DNA from: DATCLS01 sp036563805 | Lineage (GTDB): Bacteria; Actinomycetota; Acidimicrobiia; Acidimicrobiales; VFJN01 | NCBI GenBank assembly: GCA_036563805.1 | Contig: DATCLS010000010.1 | Location: forward strand, 1-64,000 | Length of the DNA stretch: 64,000 nt | Direction of reading: 5' to 3' | Part shown: in pieces, positions 8,264-15,030 of the stretch | Numbering within the stretch: position 1 is the stretch's first letter | Layout of the letters: the number at the start of each line of letters is the position of its first letter | Made by a program: the position numbers and the translations under genes | Notes under the pieces: generated by a model | Database searches by the model: none | Seen by the model: the letters and a program-made list of their open reading frames with translations, nothing else | Told to the model about the DNA's origin: nothing

Positions 8264-10252
8264 GTGGCCGTGTCGCGCATGACCGAGCAGGTCGGTCGCG
8301 TGCTGGGTGGGCGGTACCGGCTCCTGGCCCCGCTGGGCGCCGGTGCATCCGCCGAGGTCTACCTGGCCGACGACGTGCGGCTTCGCCGCCAGGTGGCGGT
8401 GAAGGTGCTGCACGCTGCCCTGGCGGACGACGAGGCCTTCCTGCGCCGGTTCCGGGCCGAGGCCCAGGCCGCCGCGGCCCTCAACCACCCGCACATCGTC
8501 GCGATCTACGACTGGAGCAGCGACGAGGGCACGCCCTACATCGTCACCGAGTACCTGGGCGGCGGCAGCCTGCGCTCGCTGCTCGACGCCGGCCACCTGC
8601 TCAGCCGGTCGCAGGCGCTGGTGGTGGGCCTCGAGGCCGCCCGGGCGCTCGACCACGCCCACCGCCGGGGCTTCGTCCACCGCGACATCAAGCCGGCCAA
8701 CCTGCTGTTCGGCGAGGACGGCCGGCTCCGGGTGGCCGACTTCGGCCTGGCCCGGGCCATCGCCGAGGCGGCGTGGACCGAGCCCCAGGGGGCGGTGCTG
8801 GGCACGGCGCGCTACGCCTCGCCCGAGCAGGCCCGAGGCGAGCCCGTCGACGGGCGCAGCGACGTGTACTCGCTGGCCCTCGTGCTGGTCGAGGCCGTCA
8901 CCGGCAGCGTGCCGTTCACCGCCGACACGACCATCGGCACGCTGATGGCCCGCATCGACCGCTCGCTCGAGGTGCCGGAGGAGCTGGGGCCCCTCCGCCC
9001 GGTGCTCGAGGCGGCCGGCCGGCTCGACCACGACGCCCGGCTCGACGCGGCCGGCCTGGGCCGGGCCCTGGTGGCCGCCGCCGAGCAGCTTCCCCGGCCC
9101 GCACCGCTGCCCCTGGCCGCCGGCGCCCCGACCGGCCGCCCGGCGGGGGCCGACGGGCGCGACGCCACGTTGCTGGGCGCCACCGCGGTGGCCGCCGGTG
9201 CCGTCGCCGGGGCTGGCGTCGGTGCCGCCGTCGCCAGGGCGCCGGCGCCGAACGGCGGGACAGCCGCCGGTGGGGTGCCCCCGGCCGACCAGACCGCGGT
9301 GCTGCCGACCCCCGTGCCCCCGCCGCCGGGCGCGCCCGGCGGGCCGGTGCCGCTGGCCGCCGGGGCCCGGCCCCGCCGCCGGTGGGTGCTGCCGCTCGTG
9401 GTGCTGGCGGCCGTGGCGCTCGGCGTGGCCGGCGCCCTGTTGTTCCAGCGCACGAGCGTCCCCAGCCACGAGGTCCCCCAGCTGGTGGGCACCCAGCAGG
9501 GCGACCTCCCGCAGCTCATCGGCGACTACAGCTGGCGCACCGAGATCGAGGAGACCCGGCAGGACGGCACCGAGCCGGGCGAGATCCTCCGCACCGACCC
9601 CGAGGCGGGCGAGAGCCTGCGCGAGGGCGGCACCCTGCACGTCGTCGTGTCGCAGGGCCCGACCCTGGTCGACGTCCCCCAGGACCTGGTCGGCCTGACC
9701 AGGGAGGAGGCCGAGGACCGCATGCGCGAGGCGGCGCCCGACCTCACGCCCGAGTTCGTCGAGGAGCCGAGCGAGGAGGTCGAGGAGGGGATCGTCATCC
9801 GCCTCGGCGACGACGTGGGCGCCCGGGCGCCCAAGGGCTCGACCATCCCCATCGTCGTATCCTCCGGCCCGCCCCGGCCCACCGTGCCCGACGTGATCGG
9901 CTGGTCCTACGACGAGGCGGCCGCCGAGCTGGAGGAGGCCGGCCTCGACGTCGAGCGGCGCGTCGACGCCGAGGCCGAGGGCGAGTGGAACGAGGTGGTC
10001 GCCACCGACCCGGAGCCGGGCGAGGAGGTCGACGACGACAACACGGTCATGGTGACCGTCGCCGGCGAGGGCGGGGCCGAGGTGCCGGACGTGACCGGCA
10101 TGCGCCGCAACCAGGCCGAGGATGCGCTCGAGGACGCCAACCTGGAGGTCGGCCAGGTGCTCGGGCCCCGCCGGGGCCGGGTGTTCGCCACCTGGCCGCT
10201 GGCCGGACAGGTGGTGGCGCCCGGTACGGAGGTGCAGCTCTTCACGCGCTGA
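8264..10252 (+). CDS. Transmembrane Ser/Thr protein kinase with four PASTA domains (PknB-like)
   Basis: About 662 residues. The kinase domain shows G-loop LGAGASAEVYLAD, catalytic Lys47 (VAVKVL), HRDIKPANL at 139-147, DFG at 159-161 and an APE-like YASPEQARG. An Ala/Pro/Gly-rich linker and a membrane segment (WVLPLVVLAAVALGVAGALLF) lead to four extracytoplasmic PASTA repeats (starting near VPQLVG, VPQDLVG, VPDVIG and VPDVTG). PASTA kinases sense muropeptides or lipid II and tune cell-wall growth. The GTG at 8264 is chosen because TACGGT ends 7 nt before it; an internal ATG at 8279 is the alternative. The usual division-gene neighbours of pknB are absent, so orthology to PknB itself is uncertain. 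Confidence 0.94.
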   Translation: MAVSRMTEQVGRVLGGRYRLLAPLGAGASAEVYLADDVRLRRQVAVKVLHAALADDEAFLRRFRAEAQAAAALNHPHIVAIYDWSSDEGTPYIVTEYLGGGSLRSLLDAGHLLSRSQALVVGLEAARALDHAHRRGFVHRDIKPANLLFGEDGRLRVADFGLARAIAEAAWTEPQGAVLGTARYASPEQARGEPVDGRSDVYSLALVLVEAVTGSVPFTADTTIGTLMARIDRSLEVPEELGPLRPVLEAAGRLDHDARLDAAGLGRALVAAAEQLPRPAPLPLAAGAPTGRPAGADGRDATLLGATAVAAGAVAGAGVGAAVARAPAPNGGTAAGGVPPADQTAVLPTPVPPPPGAPGGPVPLAAGARPRRRWVLPLVVLAAVALGVAGALLFQRTSVPSHEVPQLVGTQQGDLPQLIGDYSWRTEIEETRQDGTEPGEILRTDPEAGESLREGGTLHVVVSQGPTLVDVPQDLVGLTREEAEDRMREAAPDLTPEFVEEPSEEVEEGIVIRLGDDVGARAPKGSTIPIVVSSGPPRPTVPDVIGWSYDEAAAELEEAGLDVERRVDAEAEGEWNEVVATDPEPGEEVDDDNTVMVTVAGEGGAEVPDVTGMRRNQAEDALEDANLEVGQVLGPRRGRVFATWPLAGQVVAPGTEVQLFTR

Positions 10253-10448
10253 GCACGAATAACTGCCGACAGCGACGGATTGACTTGACCTGACCCCCCT
10301 CCGCGGGCGACTCTTCCCCTGTGCAGTCGAGGAGCCGGGAGGGGCAGACCCCCGTCCCGAACGGCACACCTGGCTCACCCCCCCGCTGGTCGCTCGGGTC
10401 GCTGGAGGTCGGTGCGCCAAGTTCCGGTCGCCGGAGGTTTGAGCACGG
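10253..10448. other. Non-coding stretch after the kinase gene
   Basis: Together with the RNA locus that follows, this is the only gap of more than 300 bp in the window. No credible protein gene lies here. A possible promoter is at 10285-10314. A 74-codon frame from GTG 10321 has A/T-rich third positions unlike every real gene nearby, so I do not call it. Confidence 0.5.
10285..10314 (+). promoter_or_regulatory. Putative promoter, TTGACC-N18-GACTCT
   Basis: TTGACC at 10285-10290 and GACTCT at 10309-10314, 18 bp apart, predict a start near 10321. The same arrangement (TTGACC, 18 bp, a hexamer with A at position 2 and T at position 6) precedes the leuA leader and the tetR gene at 12337. It could give a roughly 310-nt RNA ending at the hairpin at 10604-10627. 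Confidence 0.4.
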
Positions 10449-10477
10449 CGGACAAGGGTTAAAGCATCGTTTAGAAT
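10449..10477 (+). promoter_or_regulatory. Putative promoter of the structured RNA, CGGACA-N17-TAGAAT
   Basis: CGGACA (10449-10454, matching TTGACA at four positions), a 17-bp spacer and TAGAAT (10472-10477) predict a start at about 10484-10486. That is exactly where the 5' arm of the long RNA hairpin begins. The surrounding AT-rich run (GGTTAAAGCATCGTTTAGAAT) stands out in this GC-rich DNA. Confidence 0.6.
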
Positions 10478-10483
10478 CTAAGC

Positions 10484-10635
10484 TGCAAGTGTCGGGCCCG
10501 CTGGGGCGGTACGCCGGACGCGGTGTTCCCCAGCCGCCGCGATGAGGCTGCCGCCCCAGCCGGCTCGACAGTTGTGAGAGATCGAGAGCCGTGAGAACGA
10601 CGACTGGGCGCCCCGGAGGGCGCCCAGTGTGCGTT
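10484..10635 (+). ncRNA. Candidate structured small RNA (rod-like hairpin plus terminator)
   Basis: Bases 10490-10509 pair with 10551-10570: 20 positions with one G-U pair and one mismatch. The rod extends outward through 10484-10488 against 10572-10576 with A-U and wobble pairs. Inside it, 10513-10515 pairs with 10546-10548 and 10519-10525 with 10535-10541 (9-nt loop). A GC-rich terminator hairpin follows at 10604-10627. A sigma70-type promoter ends 7 nt before the predicted 5' end. The 3' arm segment CCCCAGC also occurs at 10528-10534, so the 5' arm could pair with either copy. I see no SRP-RNA GGAAG/CAGCC core, no tRNA-like end and no 6C-type C-loops. A 6S- or Ms1-like role is a guess. The pairing is directly visible; expression is inferred. 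Confidence 0.6.
10604..10627. terminator. Hairpin terminator, CTGGGCGCC stem
   Basis: CTGGGCGCC, a 6-nt loop and GGCGCCCAG form a perfect 9-bp stem. It ends the candidate RNA on the + strand and also lies 42 nt past the stop of the SCP2 gene on the - strand. There is no U-tract, as is common in actinobacteria. Confidence 0.65.
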
Positions 10636-10668
10636 TCGGCTGGGATCCGGCCGCCGGCTGGTCGGCCG

Positions 10669-11064
10669 CTACTCGGTGATCTCCCGGATCTTCTCCGTGA
10701 GCGCGGGGTCGGTGGCGCCGCCGGTCTGCAGCGCCATGGCCTTGGTCATGTCGCCCTGCAGCTTGATCTTGCCGGCCATGAAGGCCTGCATCCCCGCCTG
10801 CGGGTTGTTGTCGACCATCATCGCCTTGGCCGTCTCGTAGTCGAGCGTGGCCGTGACGTCGGGCGAGTCGACGTGGCCGACGTCGAGCTGCACGGTGCCG
10901 CTCGTCGTGTCCATGTGGGCGTGAACCGTGCCGTCGCCGAAGGGCACGTCGGTGATGACGAGGTTCATCTTCACCTGGTGCGGCGTGGTGGCGGGCTCGG
11001 CGCCCTCCTCACGGAGCTTCTTGGCCGCTTCGATCCACTCGTCGGAAAGGAACTTGTACGGCAC
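10669..11064 (-). CDS. SCP2 sterol-binding domain protein
   Basis: 131 residues forming a single SCP2-like domain: a lipid-binding fold with a hydrophobic tunnel, found alone or fused to lipid-metabolism enzymes. Diagnostic features are the acidic N-terminal helix FLSDEWIEAAKKLREEG, the TVQLDVGHVDSPDVTATLDYETAKAMM strand/helix region and the C-terminal FMAGKIKLQGDMTKAMAL motif. The GTG start has GGAGG 6 nt upstream. It is a single-gene unit that probably binds fatty acyl or sterol-like lipids; the ligand is unknown. Confidence 0.88.
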   Translation of the reverse strand: MPYKFLSDEWIEAAKKLREEGAEPATTPHQVKMNLVITDVPFGDGTVHAHMDTTSGTVQLDVGHVDSPDVTATLDYETAKAMMVDNNPQAGMQAFMAGKIKLQGDMTKAMALQTGGATDPALTEKIREITE

Positions 11065-11135
11065 GGAGGTCCTCCCTGGTGCGCCATCGCGGAGCGGACC
11101 GCATCGTAGCGCAGTAGTTGCAGCGGCAATGCAAA

Positions 11136-11157
11136 GGTCCGCGGGCGCGCCCGGACC
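11136..11157. terminator. Hairpin after the lipoprotein gene
   Basis: GGTCC/GGACC plus GGGC/GCCC pair with a 2-nt bulge, 36 nt past the stop of the lipoprotein gene when read on the - strand. Confidence 0.45.
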
Positions 11158-11192
11158 CGCTCGGGCGGTGTCAGGCGGTGGTCAGGTGGCCC

Positions 11193-11600
11193 TCAAGGGG
11201 CGGTGGTGGTCGAGCTCTCGCCCTGCTCGTCGCCGGTGTCGCCGGTGTCGTCCTGCTCCTCGGCCGAGCCGTCGCCCTCGGTGGTGGTCGAGCCGTCGCC
11301 CTCGCCCTCGGTGGTGGTCGACCCCTCGATGCAGGACCGGAGGATCTCGTCGACCCGCTCCTCGAGCTCGTTGGACAGGTCGGAGAGGGTCTCGGCGTCC
11401 GCGATGTCGTTCAGCTCGTCCTGGCTGAAGTCGGCGTCCTCGAAGCCCTCGACGCAGGCGTCCACCTGCTCGCGGCTCAGGCCCTCGGTGTCCTCCAGCG
11501 CCTCGCGGACGTCGTCGATGTCGGCGTCCTGGTTGGCACAGGCCGACAGCGCCAACCCGGTGACGGCGGCGAGCACGGCTATCCGTCGGCGGCGACTCAT
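11193..11600 (-). CDS. Small acidic lipoprotein, function unknown
   Basis: 135 residues. The N-terminus MSRRRRIAVLAAVTGLALSAC is a lipoprotein signal peptide with lipobox LSAC. The mature part is very acidic (DADIDDVREALEDTEGL... ACVEGFEDADFSQDELNDIADAETL), has two further Cys that may pair, and ends in a Thr/Glu/Gly-rich low-complexity tail with two near-copies of EGDGSTTTEGDGS. The tail looks like a disordered wall-spanning linker. I recognise no family. TAGCGT lies 9 nt before the ATG on the - strand. Confidence 0.75.
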   Translation of the reverse strand: MSRRRRIAVLAAVTGLALSACANQDADIDDVREALEDTEGLSREQVDACVEGFEDADFSQDELNDIADAETLSDLSNELEERVDEILRSCIEGSTTTEGEGDGSTTTEGDGSAEEQDDTGDTGDEQGESSTTTAP

Positions 11601-11635
11601 AGGCGGGACACGCTAGCGGCGCGGTTCGGGCCGGG

Positions 11636-12337
11636 TCACGTTGCCGCCGGCGTCGAGCGCGACGGGGACGTCGACGCCTGCCCACCGTCCGGCTTGGCGT
11701 CCGACCGCCGGCGGTGGAGGGCGGCGACCGCGGCGCGGGCCGCGTGCTCGTCGACGGCCAGCATCCGGGCCACCAGGCGGGCCACGAAGGCGGCCAGCTC
11801 ATCGAGCGACAGGTCGATGCGCTTGGTCCGGTGGGAGTGGCTGAACTGGCCGACGACGCCCACGACCGCGTGCGCCAGCCGGTCGGGCGGGTCGTCGGTC
11901 GTGACCGTGCCGTCGGCCTGCCCGGCCTCGATCAGCACGATCGTGTCGTTGAGGTGCTGCTCGTAGCCCTGGCGCAGGACGTCGCTGACCGTGCGGCCCT
12001 CGCCCTCGAGCAGCGAGAAGAAGTGGGCGTGCTCGGCCATGAACTCGACGCTCGCCACCGAGCCCTGGACCAGACGGTCGAGGGCGGGCGCCGTGGGGTC
12101 CATCGCCGCCCGCTGGTGGCGGCGCAGGCGCTGGCGGATGTTGGCCGCCAGCTCGCGGAACACGGCCTCCTTGTTCTCGAAGTACCAGTAGAACAGGCCC
12201 TTGGCGACGCCGGCCGCGTCGACGATGTCGACCACGCGCGTGGCCGAGTAGCCCTGGTCCGCGAACAGGGCCGCGGCGGCGTCGAGGAGCTGCTGCTTGC
12301 GCTCCGCGCCCTGGCTGGTGAGGTTGCGCTCGGGCAT
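11636..12337 (-). CDS. TetR-family transcriptional repressor
   Basis: About 233 residues. The N-terminal TetR helix-turn-helix is clear: RKQQLLDAAAALFADQGYSATRVVDIVDAAGVAKGLFYWYFENKEAVF. The C-terminal ligand domain is generic. The ATG at 12337 fits the domain; a GTG at 12349 would add four residues. The inverted repeat TTGACC-N4-GGTCAA at 12364-12379 lies just upstream and overlaps the predicted -35 of this gene, so autorepression and control of the divergent hydrolase are likely. The ligand is unknown. Confidence 0.88.
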   Translation of the reverse strand: MPERNLTSQGAERKQQLLDAAAALFADQGYSATRVVDIVDAAGVAKGLFYWYFENKEAVFRELAANIRQRLRRHQRAAMDPTAPALDRLVQGSVASVEFMAEHAHFFSLLEGEGRTVSDVLRQGYEQHLNDTIVLIEAGQADGTVTTDDPPDRLAHAVVGVVGQFSHSHRTKRIDLSLDELAAFVARLVARMLAVDEHAARAAVAALHRRRSDAKPDGGQASTSPSRSTPAAT

Positions 12338-12363
12338 GGTGCGAGGCACAGTGTGTCCGGGAC

Positions 12364-12379
12364 TTGACCAGCGGGTCAA
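12364..12379. promoter_or_regulatory. Operator-like inverted repeat TTGACC-N4-GGTCAA
   Basis: Six-base arms at 12364-12369 and 12374-12379, in the gap between the divergent tetR and hydrolase genes. On the - strand the 12379-12374 arm is also the -35 of a TTGACC-N18-CACACT promoter for tetR, and the second arm falls in the spacer. A repressor bound here would block that promoter. Confidence 0.55.
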
Positions 12380-12416
12380 TAACCATCGACCGACGGGCGT
12401 GACGACCTGGGGGACG

Positions 12417-13175
12417 ATGACCGAGATCGAGATCCTGCCGGGATGCGAGCCCTGGTCGTCGCCGGGCGGCCCGCACGGGGTCCTCGTCCTCCACGGCTTC
12501 ACCGGCTCGCCCCAGTCGGTGCGGGGCTTGGCCGAGGCGTTCGCGGCCGCCGGGTTCGCGGTCGAGCTGCCCCTCCTGCCGGGCCACGGCACGTCGGTCG
12601 ACGACATGATCACGACGGGCTGGGCCGACTGGTCGGCGGCGGCCGAGGCCGCCTACGACGACCTGGCGGCGCGCACCGAGTCCGTGGTCGTGGCCGGGCT
12701 GTCGATGGGCGGGACGCTCACCGCCTGGCTGGCCACCCGCCACCCCGAGGTGGCCGGCATCGTGTGCGTGAACCCGGTCCTCGACGTGGGCGACGACGTG
12801 GCCGACCTGGCCCGCCAGCAGCTGGCGGAGGGGGTCGACCGGTTCCCGTCCATCGGCGGCGACGTGGCCGACCCCGAGGCGCGGGAGCGGGCCTACGACG
12901 CCACCCCGCTGGCGCCGCTGCTCAGCCTGCACGAGGGCGCGGCGGCCCTGCGCGACGACCTGGCCAAGATCGCCTGCCCGGTCCTGCTCATGACGAGCGT
13001 CGAGGACCACGTGGTGCCGCCGGCCAACAGCGACATGCTGGCCGCCGCCGTGCAGGGGCCGGTCGAGCGGGTGACGCTCGAGCGCAGCTACCACGTGGCC
13101 ACCGTCGACTACGACAAGGACCTCGTCAACGAGCGGGCGGTCGCCTTCGCCCGCCGGGTGACGGGCGCGGCGTGA
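12417..13175 (+). CDS. Alpha/beta hydrolase, carboxylesterase/monoacylglycerol lipase type
   Basis: 252 residues, similar in layout to Est30/YvaK-type esterases. Oxyanion segment HGFTGSPQSV, nucleophile Ser96 in GLSMGG, acid Asp in TSVEDHVVPP and base His in ERSYHVATVDYDKD make a complete triad. The ATG has a GGGGG run just upstream. It is divergent from a TetR gene with an operator-like repeat between them, so it is probably induced by a lipid or ester ligand of that regulator. The last 8 codons lie in a 30-bp sequence repeated just after the stop. Confidence 0.88.
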   Translation: MTEIEILPGCEPWSSPGGPHGVLVLHGFTGSPQSVRGLAEAFAAAGFAVELPLLPGHGTSVDDMITTGWADWSAAAEAAYDDLAARTESVVVAGLSMGGTLTAWLATRHPEVAGIVCVNPVLDVGDDVADLARQQLAEGVDRFPSIGGDVADPEARERAYDATPLAPLLSLHEGAAALRDDLAKIACPVLLMTSVEDHVVPPANSDMLAAAVQGPVERVTLERSYHVATVDYDKDLVNERAVAFARRVTGAA

Positions 13176-13227
13176 CGGGCGGGGGGCGGGGCGCAATCCC
13201 GCCGGGTGACGGGCGCCGCGTGACGGG
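13150..13227. repeat. 30-bp direct repeat around the hydrolase stop codon
   Basis: 13150-13179 and 13198-13227 match at 29 of 30 positions, separated by 18 bp. The first copy includes the final hydrolase codons and the stop; the second copy repeats the TGA. This looks like a recent local duplication. Confidence 0.8.
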
Positions 13228-13285
13228 GCGACCCCGCTCGTAACCCCGTCGGGGGTGGTGGCCGGGCGGGCCTACGATGGCCCGC

Positions 13286-13585
13286 ATGGCCAGGATCACC
13301 CGCGACGAGGTCGCTCACGTGGCCCGACTCGCCCGGCTCGAGCTCAGCGAGGCCGAGGTCGAGATGTTCACCGACCAGCTCGACAAGGTGCTCGACCACG
13401 CGGCCGACGTCGAGGCCCTCGACGTGGCCGACGTGCCGCCCACCTCGCACCCCTATCCGCTGGTCAACGTGATGCGGCCCGACGAGCCCGCGCCCTGCCT
13501 CGGGCAGGACGAGGCCCTGGCCGGCGCCCCGCAGGCCGAGGCCGGCCAGTTCCGCGTCCCGCCGGTGCTGGGGGAGGCGCCGTGA
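13286..13585 (+). CDS. gatC: Asp-tRNA(Asn)/Glu-tRNA(Gln) amidotransferase subunit C
   Basis: 99 residues. A small linker subunit that wraps GatA and GatB in the GatCAB transamidosome. The family N-terminus ITRDEVAHVARLARLELSEAEVEMFTDQLDKVLDH and the DVPPTSHPYPLVNVMRPDEP segment are plain. TACGAT at 13273-13278 ends 7 nt before the ATG at 13286; an ATG at 13277 overlaps that hexamer and is unlikely. First gene of gatC-gatA-gatB, overlapping gatA by 4 bp. Confidence 0.96.
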   Translation: MARITRDEVAHVARLARLELSEAEVEMFTDQLDKVLDHAADVEALDVADVPPTSHPYPLVNVMRPDEPAPCLGQDEALAGAPQAEAGQFRVPPVLGEAP

Positions 13586-15030
13586 CCGCCTCCGCCCTCG
13601 AGATCGCCCGGGCGGTCCGGGCCGGCGAGCGCCGGGCCGCCGACGTGGTCGAGGAGCACCTGGCCGCCATCGAGGCCCGCGAGCCCGAGATCCACGCCTT
13701 CAACCTGGTCCTGGCCGACGAGGCCCGCCAGGCCGCCCTGGCCATCGACCGCCGGGTGGAGGCGGGGGAGGACCCGGGCCCGCTGGCCGGCGTGCCCGTC
13801 GCCCTCAAGGACAACCTCTGCACGAAGGGCATCCCCACCACCTGCTCGTCCCGGATCCTCGAGGGGTGGCGCCCGCCGTACGACGCCACCGTGGTCGAGC
13901 GCCTGGCCGACGCCGGCGCCGTCGTGATCGGCAAGACCAACCTCGACGAGTTCGCCATGGGCAGCTCGACCGAGCACTCGGCGTTCGGTCCCACCCGCAA
14001 CCCCCACGACCCGAGCCGGGTGCCGGGCGGCTCGTCCGGCGGCTCGGCCGCGGCGGTCGCCGCCGGCTTCGCTCCGCTGGCGCTCGGGTCCGACACGGGC
14101 GGGTCGATCCGCCAGCCGGCCGCCCTGTGCGGCGTCGTCGGCATGAAGCCGACCTACGGGGCCGTGTCGCGGTACGGCCTGGTGGCGTTCGCCAGCTCGC
14201 TCGACCAGATCGGCCCGTTCGCCGCCACCGTGGCCGAGGCGGCGGCGCTGTTCGAGGCGGTGGCGGGCCACGACCCCCGCGACGCCACGTCGATCCCCGA
14301 GCCGGTGCCGGCGGTCGGCGCCGCGCTCGACCGGGGCGTCGCCGGGCTGCGGGTGGGCCTGGTCACCGAGCTGTGCCAGGCCGAGGGCATCGAGCCAGAC
14401 GTGTCGGCCCGGGTGCGCGAGGCCGCCGAAGCGCTCGAGTCGGCCGGGGCCAAGGTCGACGAGGTGTCGGTGCCGGCCGCCGTCTACGGGCTGTCGGCCT
14501 ACTACCTGATCGCCCCGGCCGAGGCCTCGAGCAACCTGGCCCGCTACGACGGCGTGCGGTTCGGCCTGCGGGTCGACGCGCCGACCACCGGCGAGATGTA
14601 CGACCGCACCCGCACCGCCGGCTTCGGCGCCGAGGTCAAGCGGCGCATCATGCTCGGCACCTACGCCCTGTCGGCCGGCTACTACGACGCCTTCTACGGC
14701 AAGGCCCAGCGGGTCCGCACGCTGATCCTGCGCGACTTCGCCGCCGCCTACGAGCAGTTCGACGTGCTGCTCAGCCCCACCTCGCCGTGCACGGCGTTCC
14801 CGCACGGGTCCAAGACCGACGATCCGCTGACGATGTACCTGAACGACGTGTGCACGATCCCGGCCAACCTGTCCGGCGACCCGGCCATCACCGTGCCGTT
14901 CGGCGTCGGCGACGACGGGCTGCCGGTCGGCGTGCAGATCATGGCCCCGGCCCTCGGCGAGGAGACCCTGTTCCAGGCGGCCGCCGCCCTCGAGGCCGTG
15001 GCCCCGAGCCCGACGGAGGCGCGCCCGTGA
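13582..15030 (+). CDS. gatA: Asp-tRNA(Asn)/Glu-tRNA(Gln) amidotransferase subunit A
   Basis: 482 residues. The glutaminase subunit, an amidase-signature enzyme that frees ammonia from Gln for GatB. The Ser-cisSer-Lys triad is visible: Lys in GVPVALKDN, the cis-Ser in the glycine/serine-rich GGSSGGSAAAV loop and the nucleophilic Ser in GSDTGGSIRQPA. The GTG at 13582 overlaps the gatC stop (GTGA). The presence of the complex implies that Asn-tRNA and/or Gln-tRNA is made indirectly here. Confidence 0.97.
   Translation: MTASALEIARAVRAGERRAADVVEEHLAAIEAREPEIHAFNLVLADEARQAALAIDRRVEAGEDPGPLAGVPVALKDNLCTKGIPTTCSSRILEGWRPPYDATVVERLADAGAVVIGKTNLDEFAMGSSTEHSAFGPTRNPHDPSRVPGGSSGGSAAAVAAGFAPLALGSDTGGSIRQPAALCGVVGMKPTYGAVSRYGLVAFASSLDQIGPFAATVAEAAALFEAVAGHDPRDATSIPEPVPAVGAALDRGVAGLRVGLVTELCQAEGIEPDVSARVREAAEALESAGAKVDEVSVPAAVYGLSAYYLIAPAEASSNLARYDGVRFGLRVDAPTTGEMYDRTRTAGFGAEVKRRIMLGTYALSAGYYDAFYGKAQRVRTLILRDFAAAYEQFDVLLSPTSPCTAFPHGSKTDDPLTMYLNDVCTIPANLSGDPAITVPFGVGDDGLPVGVQIMAPALGEETLFQAAAALEAVAPSPTEARP

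Noticed and set aside
10321..10545. 74-codon frame with a promoter-like sequence upstream
   Set aside because: A/T-rich third positions and no similarity to a protein; it overlaps the strong RNA hairpin.
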